52,189 nucleotides of DNA from Bacteroidota bacterium. GTDB taxonomy: Bacteria > Bacteroidota > Bacteroidia > AKYH767-A > OLB10. The stretch spans positions 1 to 52,189 of the forward strand of contig CANGJU010000006.1 in assembly GCA_947453935.1 (NCBI GenBank). The letters are read 5' to 3'. Numbering within the stretch: the stretch's first letter is position 1; each line of letters starts with the position of its first letter. A program made the position numbers and the translations under genes. The notes beneath the pieces are model-generated. The model was not told where the DNA came from. It worked only from the letters and a program-made list of their open reading frames with translations, and did not search any database. Of this stretch, positions 25,900 to 34,515 are shown piece by piece.

Positions 25900-28554
25900 T
25901 TAGTCTATTTTATAGAGACTAAACGAATTATCGTCTGATTTAAATACAATTTCAATACTTGAAGATGATGTGCTTTTAATTTCGCCATATCCTTTAACTG
26001 GAAATCCCTGACAAATCTTTCCCGAATTATCAATCAAATAACAAACTTTTGTTGCTTCGTCACGATACGAAAGGAATAATTTATCATAATCCATTAGTAT
26101 TTTCAAATCACTAGCAACTACATTATTATCCAATTGATGTTTTAATATCTCGTTACCGTTTTTATCAAACAAATAAACATATTGCTTATCACAGCCAGCA
26201 AAATACACCTTGCCGTCTTTTCTTGCCAAACTAATATCATTAATTGATTCCTGAGAAGACTTAAAATAAATTTCGGAATTCCTTGTCCCTTTGGCGCTTT
26301 TTAGGACACCTCCAAGCGTTTCCCAGATAAACATAGATGAAGTATCGTCGGCAGCATAAATTCTACTTTCTATGGCCTTTCCAATAGCATCATCCAATCT
26401 AAATTTTCGTTCTCCCGCAGGACTAATAAAATGACAAATACCTGTACCATCAACCACAGTAATAAATCGCTTATTATTATAAACCGATAGCCAAGCTGTA
26501 GTTTTAACCACTGCTGAAAGCTTTACAGGCTGATAATTAACCAGAGGAATACCAGAAAGCTCATAACCATAAACAAGCATGTTTCTACAAGAAATAAAAA
26601 GTTGCGACGAAGTATTATAATTAAGTTGGAAAGCACCAACACCTGAAGTGGCTGAATCGGGCAATTGAATAGGATAATTTCCTACATCATTACCTATCGA
26701 ATCAAGCATGTAAAGTTTTGAAGTAGTATTAAAAACATATTGAACGCCTCCGTTATTATAAAAATCTACTGTTTTAATCTCGCCCAGTATTTTACTTTCC
26801 AGCGATTTTTGCCATTTCAATATTCCATCTTTCCCAACAGCTGATAATGTAAAATTTGCATCTTGAATAAATAACATATCATGATCAGCTTTTGGCACAA
26901 ATGGACCAGCTATGATGGTTGTGTCGCATCTATAATCCCACAGTGCATGTGGCCCTTGTGACTTTTTATTAAAGTAACTAAGGCATCCTGTTGTATTAAA
27001 AACACCATTAGACGACCCAATATTTAAAGCTAAACCGTTCCACCCTTTTACTTTGTTGCCATATTGTGTAAGCCAGTCGAGCCAACCAGGTGCTGCTATT
27101 GATTTAAATATTTTCTCCGACTGAGGAAATCCAGCATAGAAATATAAATTACCAAAAGGATGAACAACATTTGTAATAGATTTAAATCGCTCTTGACCAA
27201 TTAATAGATTTTTACTTTTATTGTCATTTATAAAACCACGAAGAGCAGCCACCTGATTAGATGCAACGAAATAATTATTGATAATACAATAATAACTTCC
27301 ATTTAGTTTACTGAACAAAGGACCTAAAACCGAAGGAATCAAATCATTCATTTTTAATTTCCTTATGATAACACCATTGTAACTTTCTTCCAAAGGCTTA
27401 TTACTTTCGCTCTTTTCGGAAACCTCAAGCATCTTTTTCTGGCAAATTGAACTATTATTAACCGCTACGGCAGCAAAATAATTATTATCGTTACTTTCAG
27501 AAACAGGTTCAGTAACTATCAATGAAACTTCGTTCCCTATCCAATCTTCAAAATAAACTTTGTTTCTTGAAGAACTTGTATTGCCATTATTTTCATGAAG
27601 GTACTCTGCGAAATCATCCAACCATACAGTAGGACTACTAAATCCCCATGCAACTACAGCCGCAGTTCTTGAAGGAAGAATTTTGAATACATTTAGAGGT
27701 ACGCTCTTTTGATCTTTGAATAAAGATAAAAACTGATTGGCGCCATCAACAATAGTAGTACCTTGAAAAGTAATACAATCGGATTTGATACTCAACTTAG
27801 CAATAGACCACTCTCCTACTCTCTGTAGTGGCTCCAACTTTAATCCTGATAATGTATTTAACTGCGTTAATACCCATTTGTGAAATCCGTTATAATGAAT
27901 CCCTATAACAAGATTCTTTTTATTCGTATCAACAAAGCTCATCATCTTAACAGCTGGCGATGTACTCTTAATATACTTCTGTTGTCTTAATGCATCTTCT
28001 ACTAAATACGGAGTAAAGCTTCCGATAAATACGCCTTTAGAAACAGACCATGTAAACATGCGTGCACTATCCAACTTAACCTCTCGTATCTCTGTACCGT
28101 TATAATTTCTGGTTTGCTTTTTTACTTTCTTCCCTAAGATTCCCATCACTAACTGATCAGCTTCGCCATCAGGATTGGCATTATTAAGGCGCAAGTAATA
28201 AATTTCACTGAATGTATTAGGCCCCGTAACATGTCCTGATACAACTAGCGGATACGTCTTGAATATTGATCGTAAAGCTTGATTTTTTATGACTGCTGAA
28301 TCGAGAGAAATTAATGACTTATACCAATCATCAAGTACAGCAATCGAATCATGATTATTAAAGAAACCTGTATTAGCTAAACGTTTTAAATCGCCAGTAG
28401 TTGGGTCAACAGAAATAACCCAAGCCACATCAGAAGGAATAGCTTCATAAAGGCTGGTTGATTCGTTGCGGTAGTATTGATAGTAGATAAAAACACCTGC
28501 GACAGCAACTAGTATCACTACAGAAATTATTGACGACAGAAGGACTTTCTTCAT
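25900..28554 (-). CDS. Large membrane-anchored protein with DUF3352-like and beta-propeller regions
   Basis: 884 residues with one N-terminal transmembrane segment (about 5-27) and a large periplasmic remainder. The first half (SLYEAIPSDVAWVISVDP onward) resembles DUF3352-type proteins of Bacteroidota. The second half (about 560-884) has repeated short beta blades (DANFTLSAVGKDGILKWQKSL, YVYLFDKNGNEILKHQL) resembling a PQQ or WD40-type propeller. No catalytic residue is evident, and a surface scaffold or assembly role is only a guess. A -7 element TACTTTTG lies 18 bp upstream. Its stop adjoins that of the convergent 102-residue gene. Confidence 0.6.
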   Translation of the reverse strand: MKKVLLSSIISVVILVAVAGVFIYYQYYRNESTSLYEAIPSDVAWVISVDPTTGDLKRLANTGFFNNHDSIAVLDDWYKSLISLDSAVIKNQALRSIFKTYPLVVSGHVTGPNTFSEIYYLRLNNANPDGEADQLVMGILGKKVKKQTRNYNGTEIREVKLDSARMFTWSVSKGVFIGSFTPYLVEDALRQQKYIKSTSPAVKMMSFVDTNKKNLVIGIHYNGFHKWVLTQLNTLSGLKLEPLQRVGEWSIAKLSIKSDCITFQGTTIVDGANQFLSLFKDQKSVPLNVFKILPSRTAAVVAWGFSSPTVWLDDFAEYLHENNGNTSSSRNKVYFEDWIGNEVSLIVTEPVSESNDNNYFAAVAVNNSSICQKKMLEVSEKSESNKPLEESYNGVIIRKLKMNDLIPSVLGPLFSKLNGSYYCIINNYFVASNQVAALRGFINDNKSKNLLIGQERFKSITNVVHPFGNLYFYAGFPQSEKIFKSIAAPGWLDWLTQYGNKVKGWNGLALNIGSSNGVFNTTGCLSYFNKKSQGPHALWDYRCDTTIIAGPFVPKADHDMLFIQDANFTLSAVGKDGILKWQKSLESKILGEIKTVDFYNNGGVQYVFNTTSKLYMLDSIGNDVGNYPIQLPDSATSGVGAFQLNYNTSSQLFISCRNMLVYGYELSGIPLVNYQPVKLSAVVKTTAWLSVYNNKRFITVVDGTGICHFISPAGERKFRLDDAIGKAIESRIYAADDTSSMFIWETLGGVLKSAKGTRNSEIYFKSSQESINDISLARKDGKVYFAGCDKQYVYLFDKNGNEILKHQLDNNVVASDLKILMDYDKLFLSYRDEATKVCYLIDNSGKICQGFPVKGYGEIKSTSSSSIEIVFKSDDNSFSLYKID

Positions 28555-28571
28555 TAAACAGGTTGGTTATT

Positions 28572-28579
28572 CAAAAGTA
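28572..28579 (-). promoter_or_regulatory. -7 element TACTTTTG of the 884-residue protein gene
   Basis: An exact TAnnTTTG match on the minus strand giving a leader of about 14 nt. It separates this gene from the upstream copper-type cluster, from which it is also parted by a 170-bp AT-rich gap with no other feature seen. Confidence 0.5.
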
Positions 28580-28724
28580 CCACACCTTTAAAGAGAATAC
28601 TAACTACCCGCATATCCACTTATTTACAATGCAATGTTAATATGTCTTTTGATTTTTAATTTTATATTAATTTATACAAAACACACATTTTAATATTTTT
28701 TATCAATAAAAACCAAATAAATAT

Positions 28725-29669
28725 TTATATATTTATTACGATTCCATTAATTATTCGTATTGTCGACATTTGAGAATTACTTCCTAATGGCTCATATACT
28801 GGAAGAAATAACTGGGATTCAAATGAGATGTTTTTCCAAACAACCTGCAATCCAGCACCACATGAGAGCAATTTCATTGATGTACCACTTTGCCAGTTCT
28901 TTCCAATCTGAATGCCTTTGGTATTTTCATAAGCTCCATTAAATGAAGGGGCGATTATCCAGTCTCTATTTATTTTAATCTTTCTAAAACACATTGCATT
29001 AATACTTGATATTGGAGCTACCCTTTCATTATACAAATTGTAATTATTAACACGCATTAAGCTACTAATCATCAATCCCATTTTTTTATAACCTAAAGAC
29101 ATATTACCAAAAATTAAATAATCAAGTGAGCCAGTCCCTGCTTGATTATAAAGTCCAATTCGTTGTCCATTTTCACTTAAGAAATTATTTCTTCCTGTTG
29201 GAAGCTTAAAGCCAAATCCCGCTGAAAACCTATATTTAAATCTCTGATCTACTTTATTATTCACCCAATATCGATTAACAAAAAAGGAAAAATCTCCTAC
29301 TCCACTTACAGTTTCTTGTTCATCCCCAACAACTTCCTTATTCATGGTATAAGGCAAACTTGTAACTAAATCCCACTTTTTGTGAAAAAGAAAACGCCCC
29401 CTCAACTCAGCAACTCTGAAAATCTCATACGAGGAAGTATTTTGATTTCCTGCAGGAGAATGTGCAGTCTTAAGTATGCCTCCATCAGGAAACCAAGCAT
29501 TTTCTCCATTGTAGTATTGATTTTTAAATGCTCTATATCTATAGAAAATTGAGATTGAATGTTTGTCTTCGTTAGGCAAAATGCCTCCAAAGCCACCACA
29601 CACATCACATGCGGTAACATTTATTGATGTCAGGATAATAGCACCTAACATCAGCGTATATTTCTTCAT
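28725..29669 (-). CDS. Outer-membrane beta-barrel (transporter-like) with N-terminal CDVCGG motif
   Basis: 314 residues with a signal peptide (MKKYTLMLGAIILTSINVTA), after which the mature protein starts CDVCGGFGG. This Cys-x-x-Cys could bind metal, or the first Cys could be lipidated. The remainder is an amphipathic beta-barrel pattern (HSISIFYRYRAFKNQYYNG, RFSAGFGFKLPTGRNN, SGTSMKLLSCGAGLQVVW) like the phenol-degradation/transporter-like barrels. It starts 2 bp after the MbnH-like stop codon and so is translationally coupled to it. The location suggests passage of, or docking for, the copper or heme-linked system, but its ligand is unproven. Confidence 0.7.
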   Translation of the reverse strand: MKKYTLMLGAIILTSINVTACDVCGGFGGILPNEDKHSISIFYRYRAFKNQYYNGENAWFPDGGILKTAHSPAGNQNTSSYEIFRVAELRGRFLFHKKWDLVTSLPYTMNKEVVGDEQETVSGVGDFSFFVNRYWVNNKVDQRFKYRFSAGFGFKLPTGRNNFLSENGQRIGLYNQAGTGSLDYLIFGNMSLGYKKMGLMISSLMRVNNYNLYNERVAPISSINAMCFRKIKINRDWIIAPSFNGAYENTKGIQIGKNWQSGTSMKLLSCGAGLQVVWKNISFESQLFLPVYEPLGSNSQMSTIRIINGIVINI

Positions 29670-29671
29670 TT

Positions 29672-30703
29672 TTACTTTTCGCTAAATCGTTCGTCGTTTA
29701 GGAAAGTAGGATCTGTAAGTGTATTTAAGAAAAGTAATAATTGCTGCTTTTCAGCGTCTGTAATTGACATATTACCTCCTGCTAAAATTGGATCTATCGT
29801 AGTGCTTTGCACAATTCCATTTCGGTAATGATCGATCACTTTACTGAGTGAATTTATTCTACCATCATGCATATATGGAAATGTAACGGCTACATTTCTG
29901 AGAGATGGCACTTTGAATTTACCAGAGTCGCTTGGCTGAAGTGTTATTCTTGCCCTGCCTGGATCCGAAGTAAAATGAAGATCTAAACCGTTATTACGAT
30001 AGTCAAGATCTGTCATTAAAGGTTCTCTGTGACAACTTTCACATTTCGATTTAAACAACATATAACCATTTTGCTCATCGACGGTAAAAGTTGCTGTACC
30101 TGCTTTAACCTGGTCATATTTGGAATTGGCAGAGATTAATGAAGACATGAACTGAGCCATTGCCCTAGTCATTGCCTGCGTGGTTATAGTATCGCTACCA
30201 AATGCCCTTTTAAACATTTCAGGATAGAATTTAGAGCGTTTAAGTTTAGCTATTACCCTAGCAACATCTTCATTCATTTCAACTGGGTTAGTAATAGGAC
30301 CTATTGGCTGAACCTCGATATGGTTTGAACCTCCATCCCAGAAAAAATTGGAATGCCATGCCAAATTAAATAGCGGTGGCGCATTTCTGTTACCTTCCAA
30401 ATCGTTAATTCCGTGACTTACTTTATGATCTAAATGTGCAAACGCAGCAAACTGCTGATGACAACTTCCACAAGATACTGAGCTATCTAATGATAGAATT
30501 GGGTCATAAAACAATTTCTTCCCAAGCCTGAACCCATTATAAGTAACAGGATTATTATTCAATTGGCCTGAAGTTGCCGGAAATCCGTCAGGCTGATAGA
30601 ATAAAGGCTTTGTAATAATGGGGTCAACATCAGGTACACAAGCCTGAATTGACCATACTATTACAATTATTAAAACTAAATATATTTTCAGATTTACTTT
30701 CAT
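29672..30703 (-). CDS. Diheme MauG/MbnH-like cytochrome c peroxidase family lipoprotein
   Basis: 343 residues with a lipoprotein signal (WSIQAC, Cys22). Two c-type heme motifs are present, CGSCH at 78-82 and CESCH at 221-225, plus GRARI...KVPSLRNVAVTFPYMHDGR, typical of the bacterial diheme peroxidase/MauG group. The MbnH branch of this group oxidises a tryptophan of its partner MbnP to kynurenine. Here an MbnP-like gene lies 45 bp upstream, which favours that role over simple peroxide reduction. A terminator-like hairpin fills the gap before the ATG. It is followed within 2 bp by the barrel gene. It acts in the periplasm or on a membrane surface. Confidence 0.85.
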   Translation of the reverse strand: MKVNLKIYLVLIIVIVWSIQACVPDVDPIITKPLFYQPDGFPATSGQLNNNPVTYNGFRLGKKLFYDPILSLDSSVSCGSCHQQFAAFAHLDHKVSHGINDLEGNRNAPPLFNLAWHSNFFWDGGSNHIEVQPIGPITNPVEMNEDVARVIAKLKRSKFYPEMFKRAFGSDTITTQAMTRAMAQFMSSLISANSKYDQVKAGTATFTVDEQNGYMLFKSKCESCHREPLMTDLDYRNNGLDLHFTSDPGRARITLQPSDSGKFKVPSLRNVAVTFPYMHDGRINSLSKVIDHYRNGIVQSTTIDPILAGGNMSITDAEKQQLLLFLNTLTDPTFLNDERFSEK

Positions 30704-30705
30704 TA

Positions 30706-30736
30706 ATTAAAAACCGGAGCCCCAAAGAGCCCCGGT
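30706..30736 (-). terminator. Terminator-like hairpin abutting the MbnH-like start codon (possible attenuator)
   Basis: On the minus strand, ACCGGGGCTC and GGGCTCCGGT form a stem of about 10 bp including G-T pairs, with a TTTG loop, followed by TTTTTAATTAATG where ATG is the start of the MbnH-like gene. This would end part of the transcription after the MbnP-like gene and could also affect translation initiation. Confidence 0.75.
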
Positions 30737-30748
30737 CAAATTGATTTT

Positions 30749-31546
30749 TTATAGAGGATCGTTATGAATATGATCAAATTTAAACATATCAGCATAGTTA
30801 GTTGCTATACCCGATGATGTTGGTCCAACCATCATTACTGTTGACCCACTTGCAATTGTTACATTACTAGGATTTTTAAATATCTCTAAAACATCCGCTG
30901 CAATATGAATTTCTGCTTCTCTTTTACCTCCATCAACAATTAATATCGATGGTGTAAAATCAATTGATACTGTTCTTAGTCCACTGTAAGTTCCAGTAAA
31001 TCCACCGATATGATATTTATAGTTGTTATTAGAAGATGCTGATGATTGCCCTTCTAATTTCATGAATATATAGCCTGTTGTCCAACTCCAAAACATTCCA
31101 TTAGCAGGATCCAAAGCCCCTGTTTGAGAACCTGACACATTGCGCGCGCTGTCCACACCAATCGTGTATTCTAAGCCCGTATATTTACCACCAGGGATAT
31201 TCGCTAAATCCACTTTTAATGAATTAGTATCATTGGCGTCAATTAAAAAATAAGAGTTAGGCACTTCATATTTTGATCCATCTTGCTTTATCAGTTTTAC
31301 ATTTGAAACATAATATTTAAACATCGAAACATTGAAAGATTCTCCTGCAGCATTCACATAATTAGTTGCACCAGATGCATCTAATGCAACAGTTCCAGCA
31401 ATATTCATAAATTCAATTCCAACATCACCTGCATTGTAGGTAGTTGTTCCGGGATTTGAAGGGGTGGTTGTTTCATCGTCATTACATGAAACAATAGAGA
31501 TTGCAACAAATGCAATCATTAACATATTTAAAAATTTATTTTTCAT
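30749..31546 (-). CDS. MbnP-family copper-binding-type lipoprotein (paralog 1)
   Basis: 265 residues with a lipobox SIVSC (Cys21) followed by a low-complexity Thr/Pro linker. The MbnP core includes VGIEFMNIAGTVAL, FKYYVSNVKLI, GVDSARNVSG and the motif WSWTTGYIFMKLEG (W153, W155). Family knowledge: MbnP binds copper after a conserved tryptophan is changed to kynurenine by MbnH, so these Trp residues are candidates. YHIGGF and the tail DHIHND supply further histidines. The MbnH-like gene follows 45 bp downstream. Upstream is a short ATCAAA-type repeat in an A-rich leader. It is probably displayed on the periplasmic or outer face of a membrane. Confidence 0.85.
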   Translation of the reverse strand: MKNKFLNMLMIAFVAISIVSCNDDETTTPSNPGTTTYNAGDVGIEFMNIAGTVALDASGATNYVNAAGESFNVSMFKYYVSNVKLIKQDGSKYEVPNSYFLIDANDTNSLKVDLANIPGGKYTGLEYTIGVDSARNVSGSQTGALDPANGMFWSWTTGYIFMKLEGQSSASSNNNYKYHIGGFTGTYSGLRTVSIDFTPSILIVDGGKREAEIHIAADVLEIFKNPSNVTIASGSTVMMVGPTSSGIATNYADMFKFDHIHNDPL

Positions 31547-31607
31547 TTAATTGTTTTTTTTTGATTTTGATTTTGATTTAATTTTCAAATTTGTAAATAG
31601 ATAGCAA

Positions 31608-31979
31608 CTATAACCTTGGAGGTTGAAAATTATTACTCAAGAAACCAATACTCAATGAAACTATTTTAATATGATTGATTTTTTGGATAAAAAAGAAAAA
31701 AAATGTTAATCCTTCCAGCATATTTAATTCGGAAACAAATTCTAGCTTTTGCTCAATAACTGTATTTGATGACTCGCGCTTTTCTTCTTGCTTTAATTGC
31801 TTGGTTAATTGACAATATCCTTTGCAACAGTTATTTTTAAGCTCTTTCTTTTCGCAAAGGTTATTAGCAATATAATCGCGGTTAATAAAAAAATCTACTA
31901 ACAATAATGTTTTGCTAGCACTCGATAAAAAAACCAAGAGCGTTAGCATAATCACAATATTGTTTTTAAACACTTGCAT
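31608..31979 (-). CDS. Small Cys-rich membrane protein near the MbnP genes
   Basis: 123 residues with an N-terminal hydrophobic segment (about 8-28). The Cys-rich block NNLCEKKELKNNCCKGYCQLTKQLKQEE (about 39-66) contains four cysteines. A second hydrophobic run (about 91-108) leads to a C-terminal NFQPPRL. The Cys block resembles small Bacteroidota proteins found beside metal-transport genes, and metal binding is plausible but not proven. Two exact -7 elements (TATATTTG and TACTTTTG) lie upstream. The MbnP gene begins 61 bp downstream on the same strand. Confidence 0.7.
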   Translation of the reverse strand: MQVFKNNIVIMLTLLVFLSSASKTLLLVDFFINRDYIANNLCEKKELKNNCCKGYCQLTKQLKQEEKRESSNTVIEQKLEFVSELNMLEGLTFFFFFIQKINHIKIVSLSIGFLSNNFQPPRL

Positions 31980-31991
31980 AATTAAGTTTTA

Positions 31992-32014
31992 CAAATATAA
32001 ATCTAACAAAAGTA
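31992..32014 (-). promoter_or_regulatory. Two -7 elements (TATATTTG, TACTTTTG) upstream of the small Cys-rich gene
   Basis: Minus-strand TATATTTG (31999-31992) and TACTTTTG (32014-32007) both fit TAnnTTTG. The first would give a leader of about 9 nt. They suggest that the MbnP-1/MbnH part of the cluster has its own promoter, separate from the CHU_C/MbnP-2 pair. Confidence 0.45.
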
Positions 32015-32064
32015 CAATCACAATGTTTTAAATAATTAGTAATTCTGACATAAATCAAACAATT

Positions 32065-32844
32065 CTAGTATTTCTTTACAAAGGAAAACATGTCTTTGTA
32101 GTTATCTGCAATAATTGGAGGAAGATGACCTGGCAACGTTACATTAGGAATATCCGCAATACTTAAATCACTCGGATTTTTAAAGAACTCCTGAACGTCA
32201 GTTTTAATTTGAATTTTCGTGTTTAACGACTTATTTATCTCTATCGACTGGCCATTAAAATACAGTGTTGACCACCTTAATGAATTGGTCCCATCATAAT
32301 CATGATAACCACTAATATGATATTGGAATAAACTATCCGTTCCTGCCAACGGACAACGCCCTTCCATTTTTACAAAAATATAACCTGTTGACCAGCTCCA
32401 AACCATTCCATTACTCGGATCAAGCGCTCCACCTTGTACTCCTTTGGAAAGAGTAGTACTGTCTACACCAATCATGAATTCAATCCCGATGTATTTACCG
32501 GCAGCAACATTATTTAAATTATTTAATAACGACAGCGGTTTACCGGCATCAATTAACCAATAGGTATCCGGCAGATAATAGCGAGAACTATCCGGTTTTA
32601 TTAATCGAATGTTAGAAAGGTAATACTTAAAAACATTCACAGAATACTCCTCTCCAGCTGAGTTTAAATAATTAGTATTACCTGTAATGTCCAGATCCTG
32701 GTTATCGACTTTATTGACAAATTCAACACTTAAGGTACCAGGCAAAATAGTATTGCCGTTGGGGTCTAAGGTCTCTTTATCACACCCACTAAAAACTGCG
32801 AATACTATTGCTGCAAGAACAACACAATTAAATTTTCTCATCAT
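32065..32844 (-). CDS. MbnP-family copper-binding-type lipoprotein (paralog 2)
   Basis: 259 residues with a lipobox VFSGC (Cys21). It is clearly homologous to paralog 1: SVEFVNKVDNQDLDI, FKYYLSNIRLI, GVDSTTLSKGVQGGALDPSNG and WSWSTGYIFVKMEG (W149, W151), then YHISGY. It lacks the histidine-containing DHIHND tail of paralog 1 and ends SFVKKY. It starts 2 bp after the stop of the CHU_C-tailed gene, implying translational coupling. Two adjacent Met codons (32844, 32841) could serve as start. Copper binding and dependence on the single MbnH-like enzyme are inferred from the family. Confidence 0.83.
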   Translation of the reverse strand: MMRKFNCVVLAAIVFAVFSGCDKETLDPNGNTILPGTLSVEFVNKVDNQDLDITGNTNYLNSAGEEYSVNVFKYYLSNIRLIKPDSSRYYLPDTYWLIDAGKPLSLLNNLNNVAAGKYIGIEFMIGVDSTTLSKGVQGGALDPSNGMVWSWSTGYIFVKMEGRCPLAGTDSLFQYHISGYHDYDGTNSLRWSTLYFNGQSIEINKSLNTKIQIKTDVQEFFKNPSDLSIADIPNVTLPGHLPPIIADNYKDMFSFVKKY

Positions 32845-32846
32845 TT

Positions 32847-34511
32847 CTATCTGATTAAAGTAAAAATATCTCTTTTTCTAACGCTATCAAAACCATCAAA
32901 TTTATAACGGACTGTATAACCGTAAACCCCAATTTGTGAAGGAACTCCATCCACTAAACCATCCCACCCTTTTGAAATATCCTGAGTTTTAAAAACAATT
33001 TGTCCCATTCGATTAAATATAATTAAATCGTATTCGGAAACATCATTTCCATAACCCATAAACACATCATTTACACCGTCTTCATCGGGACTAAATGCAT
33101 CTGGGAACCAAACATAATTACCACATCCAACAACGATTTGTGCAGAATCGCTCGCTGTACATCCAGCAGCATTCTCAACAATTACAGTGTAAATTCCTGA
33201 ATCAGCAACAATAATAAATGATGAAGTATCACCTGTACTCCATAGGTATTTTTCAAAACTCCCCGCGTTTAATTTAACAGCATCACCAGGACAAATTTTA
33301 ATGAGTCCTCCAATATTTACTTTCGGATTTGCATTAGGTCCTACGCCAATAGTAAATGGCAAAGTAACATCACAACTATTTGTGGTACCAACTAAAGTAA
33401 CATAATACTGGCCTGGGGCTAAATTATTAACCGTACTTCCTGATGCTCCTATCGGAATCCACTTAATAGTTGGATTAGGAACTAAACTAACGGTAGCCGT
33501 AGCCGTTCCATTTGTATCGTCAATACATGTTACATCAGTTGATGTTACATTAAAATCAGGTATGATGACTTGCTTTGTAATTGTTCTTGTTCCAATACAT
33601 GGATAAGTAATTGTCAACTCTACATCAAACTGTCCCGCTCCTGAAAAGGTATGATTAGCACTTACTCCGTTTGCAATATTGCTTGATGAAGTTGGATCAT
33701 CAAAATCCCATGAATATGTAGAAGGACAATCAGACGATGTAGCATCAAATGAAACACTTCCATTTCCAGCACATGTAATATTAAAGTCGTATGTAGGTTC
33801 TTGGATTTCTCCTACATAAACCTGATCGAATGCTATTCCATCGTAATTATTACAAGAAGTACCAGACCCGAATATAAAACGAAATTTAACGGTTGGATTT
33901 CCTGCTAAAAAACTCAAGCAATGAGATGCTTCAAGCCATTGCCCGCTTCCGTTTCCACCTAAACACCCACCAGAACTATTTTGCAAATTGCCAGACCAAC
34001 CATGCGTTGGTGAAGCGAGTCCACCAAGGTTAGTTATGTTTGAACTATTAAACCAGTTTTTATTGTAACAATCAGAAGGGTCATTTGCATTTCCAATATT
34101 CGACCATGTAACGCCATTATTGATTGAAAACTGAAAACTTCCTCCATCATATTGTCGCTCGGTGTCCCAGAAAATAGAAAATTTGATAATAGGTCTTGTC
34201 AAAGTCGTAAAATCAAAACAAGGACTTTCCACAAACGACTTTTCCCCGCCGTTGTAGGAATTGCCAGACAAGTTACCACTGATCCAGCATTTACTTCCTG
34301 ATGAAGCTGCATTGATAGTAACTTTAGTTGGTGTACCCCAAGCCCAGTCGCTATTTGTTCCACCCGATGTCCAATTACCATTGGAATTTTCAAAACCTTC
34401 ACTGTATGGATAAGATGATATACATTGACCAAAAGAATCGGCAAAAAAAGTCACGACCATTACAATCATTAAAACATACCTTAGCGATAGTGACAATTTG
34501 GAAGACGACAT
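32847..34511 (-). CDS. Gliding-associated C-terminal domain (CHU_C) T9SS surface protein with PKD and jelly-roll domains
   Basis: 554 residues with a signal peptide (about 1-27). A MAM or jelly-roll-like N-terminal domain has SYPYSEGFENSNGNWTSGG, then SFVESPCFDFTTL and FRFIFGSGTSCNNYDGIAFDQV (about 30-230). A PKD domain (TYSWDFDDPTSSS, about 262-320), a SprB-like repeat (DDTNGTATATV) and an Ig-like segment follow. The CHU_C domain (WFPDAFSPDEDGVNDVF...VYGYTVRYKF) is the type B T9SS signal. Such proteins reach the cell surface. Direct 2-bp coupling to MbnP paralog 2 is unusual and ties the protein to the copper-type system. It is near-leaderless from a TAAATTTG element. Confidence 0.85.
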   Translation of the reverse strand: MSSSKLSLSLRYVLMIVMVVTFFADSFGQCISSYPYSEGFENSNGNWTSGGTNSDWAWGTPTKVTINAASSGSKCWISGNLSGNSYNGGEKSFVESPCFDFTTLTRPIIKFSIFWDTERQYDGGSFQFSINNGVTWSNIGNANDPSDCYNKNWFNSSNITNLGGLASPTHGWSGNLQNSSGGCLGGNGSGQWLEASHCLSFLAGNPTVKFRFIFGSGTSCNNYDGIAFDQVYVGEIQEPTYDFNITCAGNGSVSFDATSSDCPSTYSWDFDDPTSSSNIANGVSANHTFSGAGQFDVELTITYPCIGTRTITKQVIIPDFNVTSTDVTCIDDTNGTATATVSLVPNPTIKWIPIGASGSTVNNLAPGQYYVTLVGTTNSCDVTLPFTIGVGPNANPKVNIGGLIKICPGDAVKLNAGSFEKYLWSTGDTSSFIIVADSGIYTVIVENAAGCTASDSAQIVVGCGNYVWFPDAFSPDEDGVNDVFMGYGNDVSEYDLIIFNRMGQIVFKTQDISKGWDGLVDGVPSQIGVYGYTVRYKFDGFDSVRKRDIFTLIR

Positions 34512-34515
34512 AATG

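Noticed and set aside
31561-31580. Short TTTGATT-type triple repeat upstream of MbnP-1
   Set aside because: Only about 20 bp and AT-rich, in a leader of a low-GC genome; it could be chance and no function follows from it.
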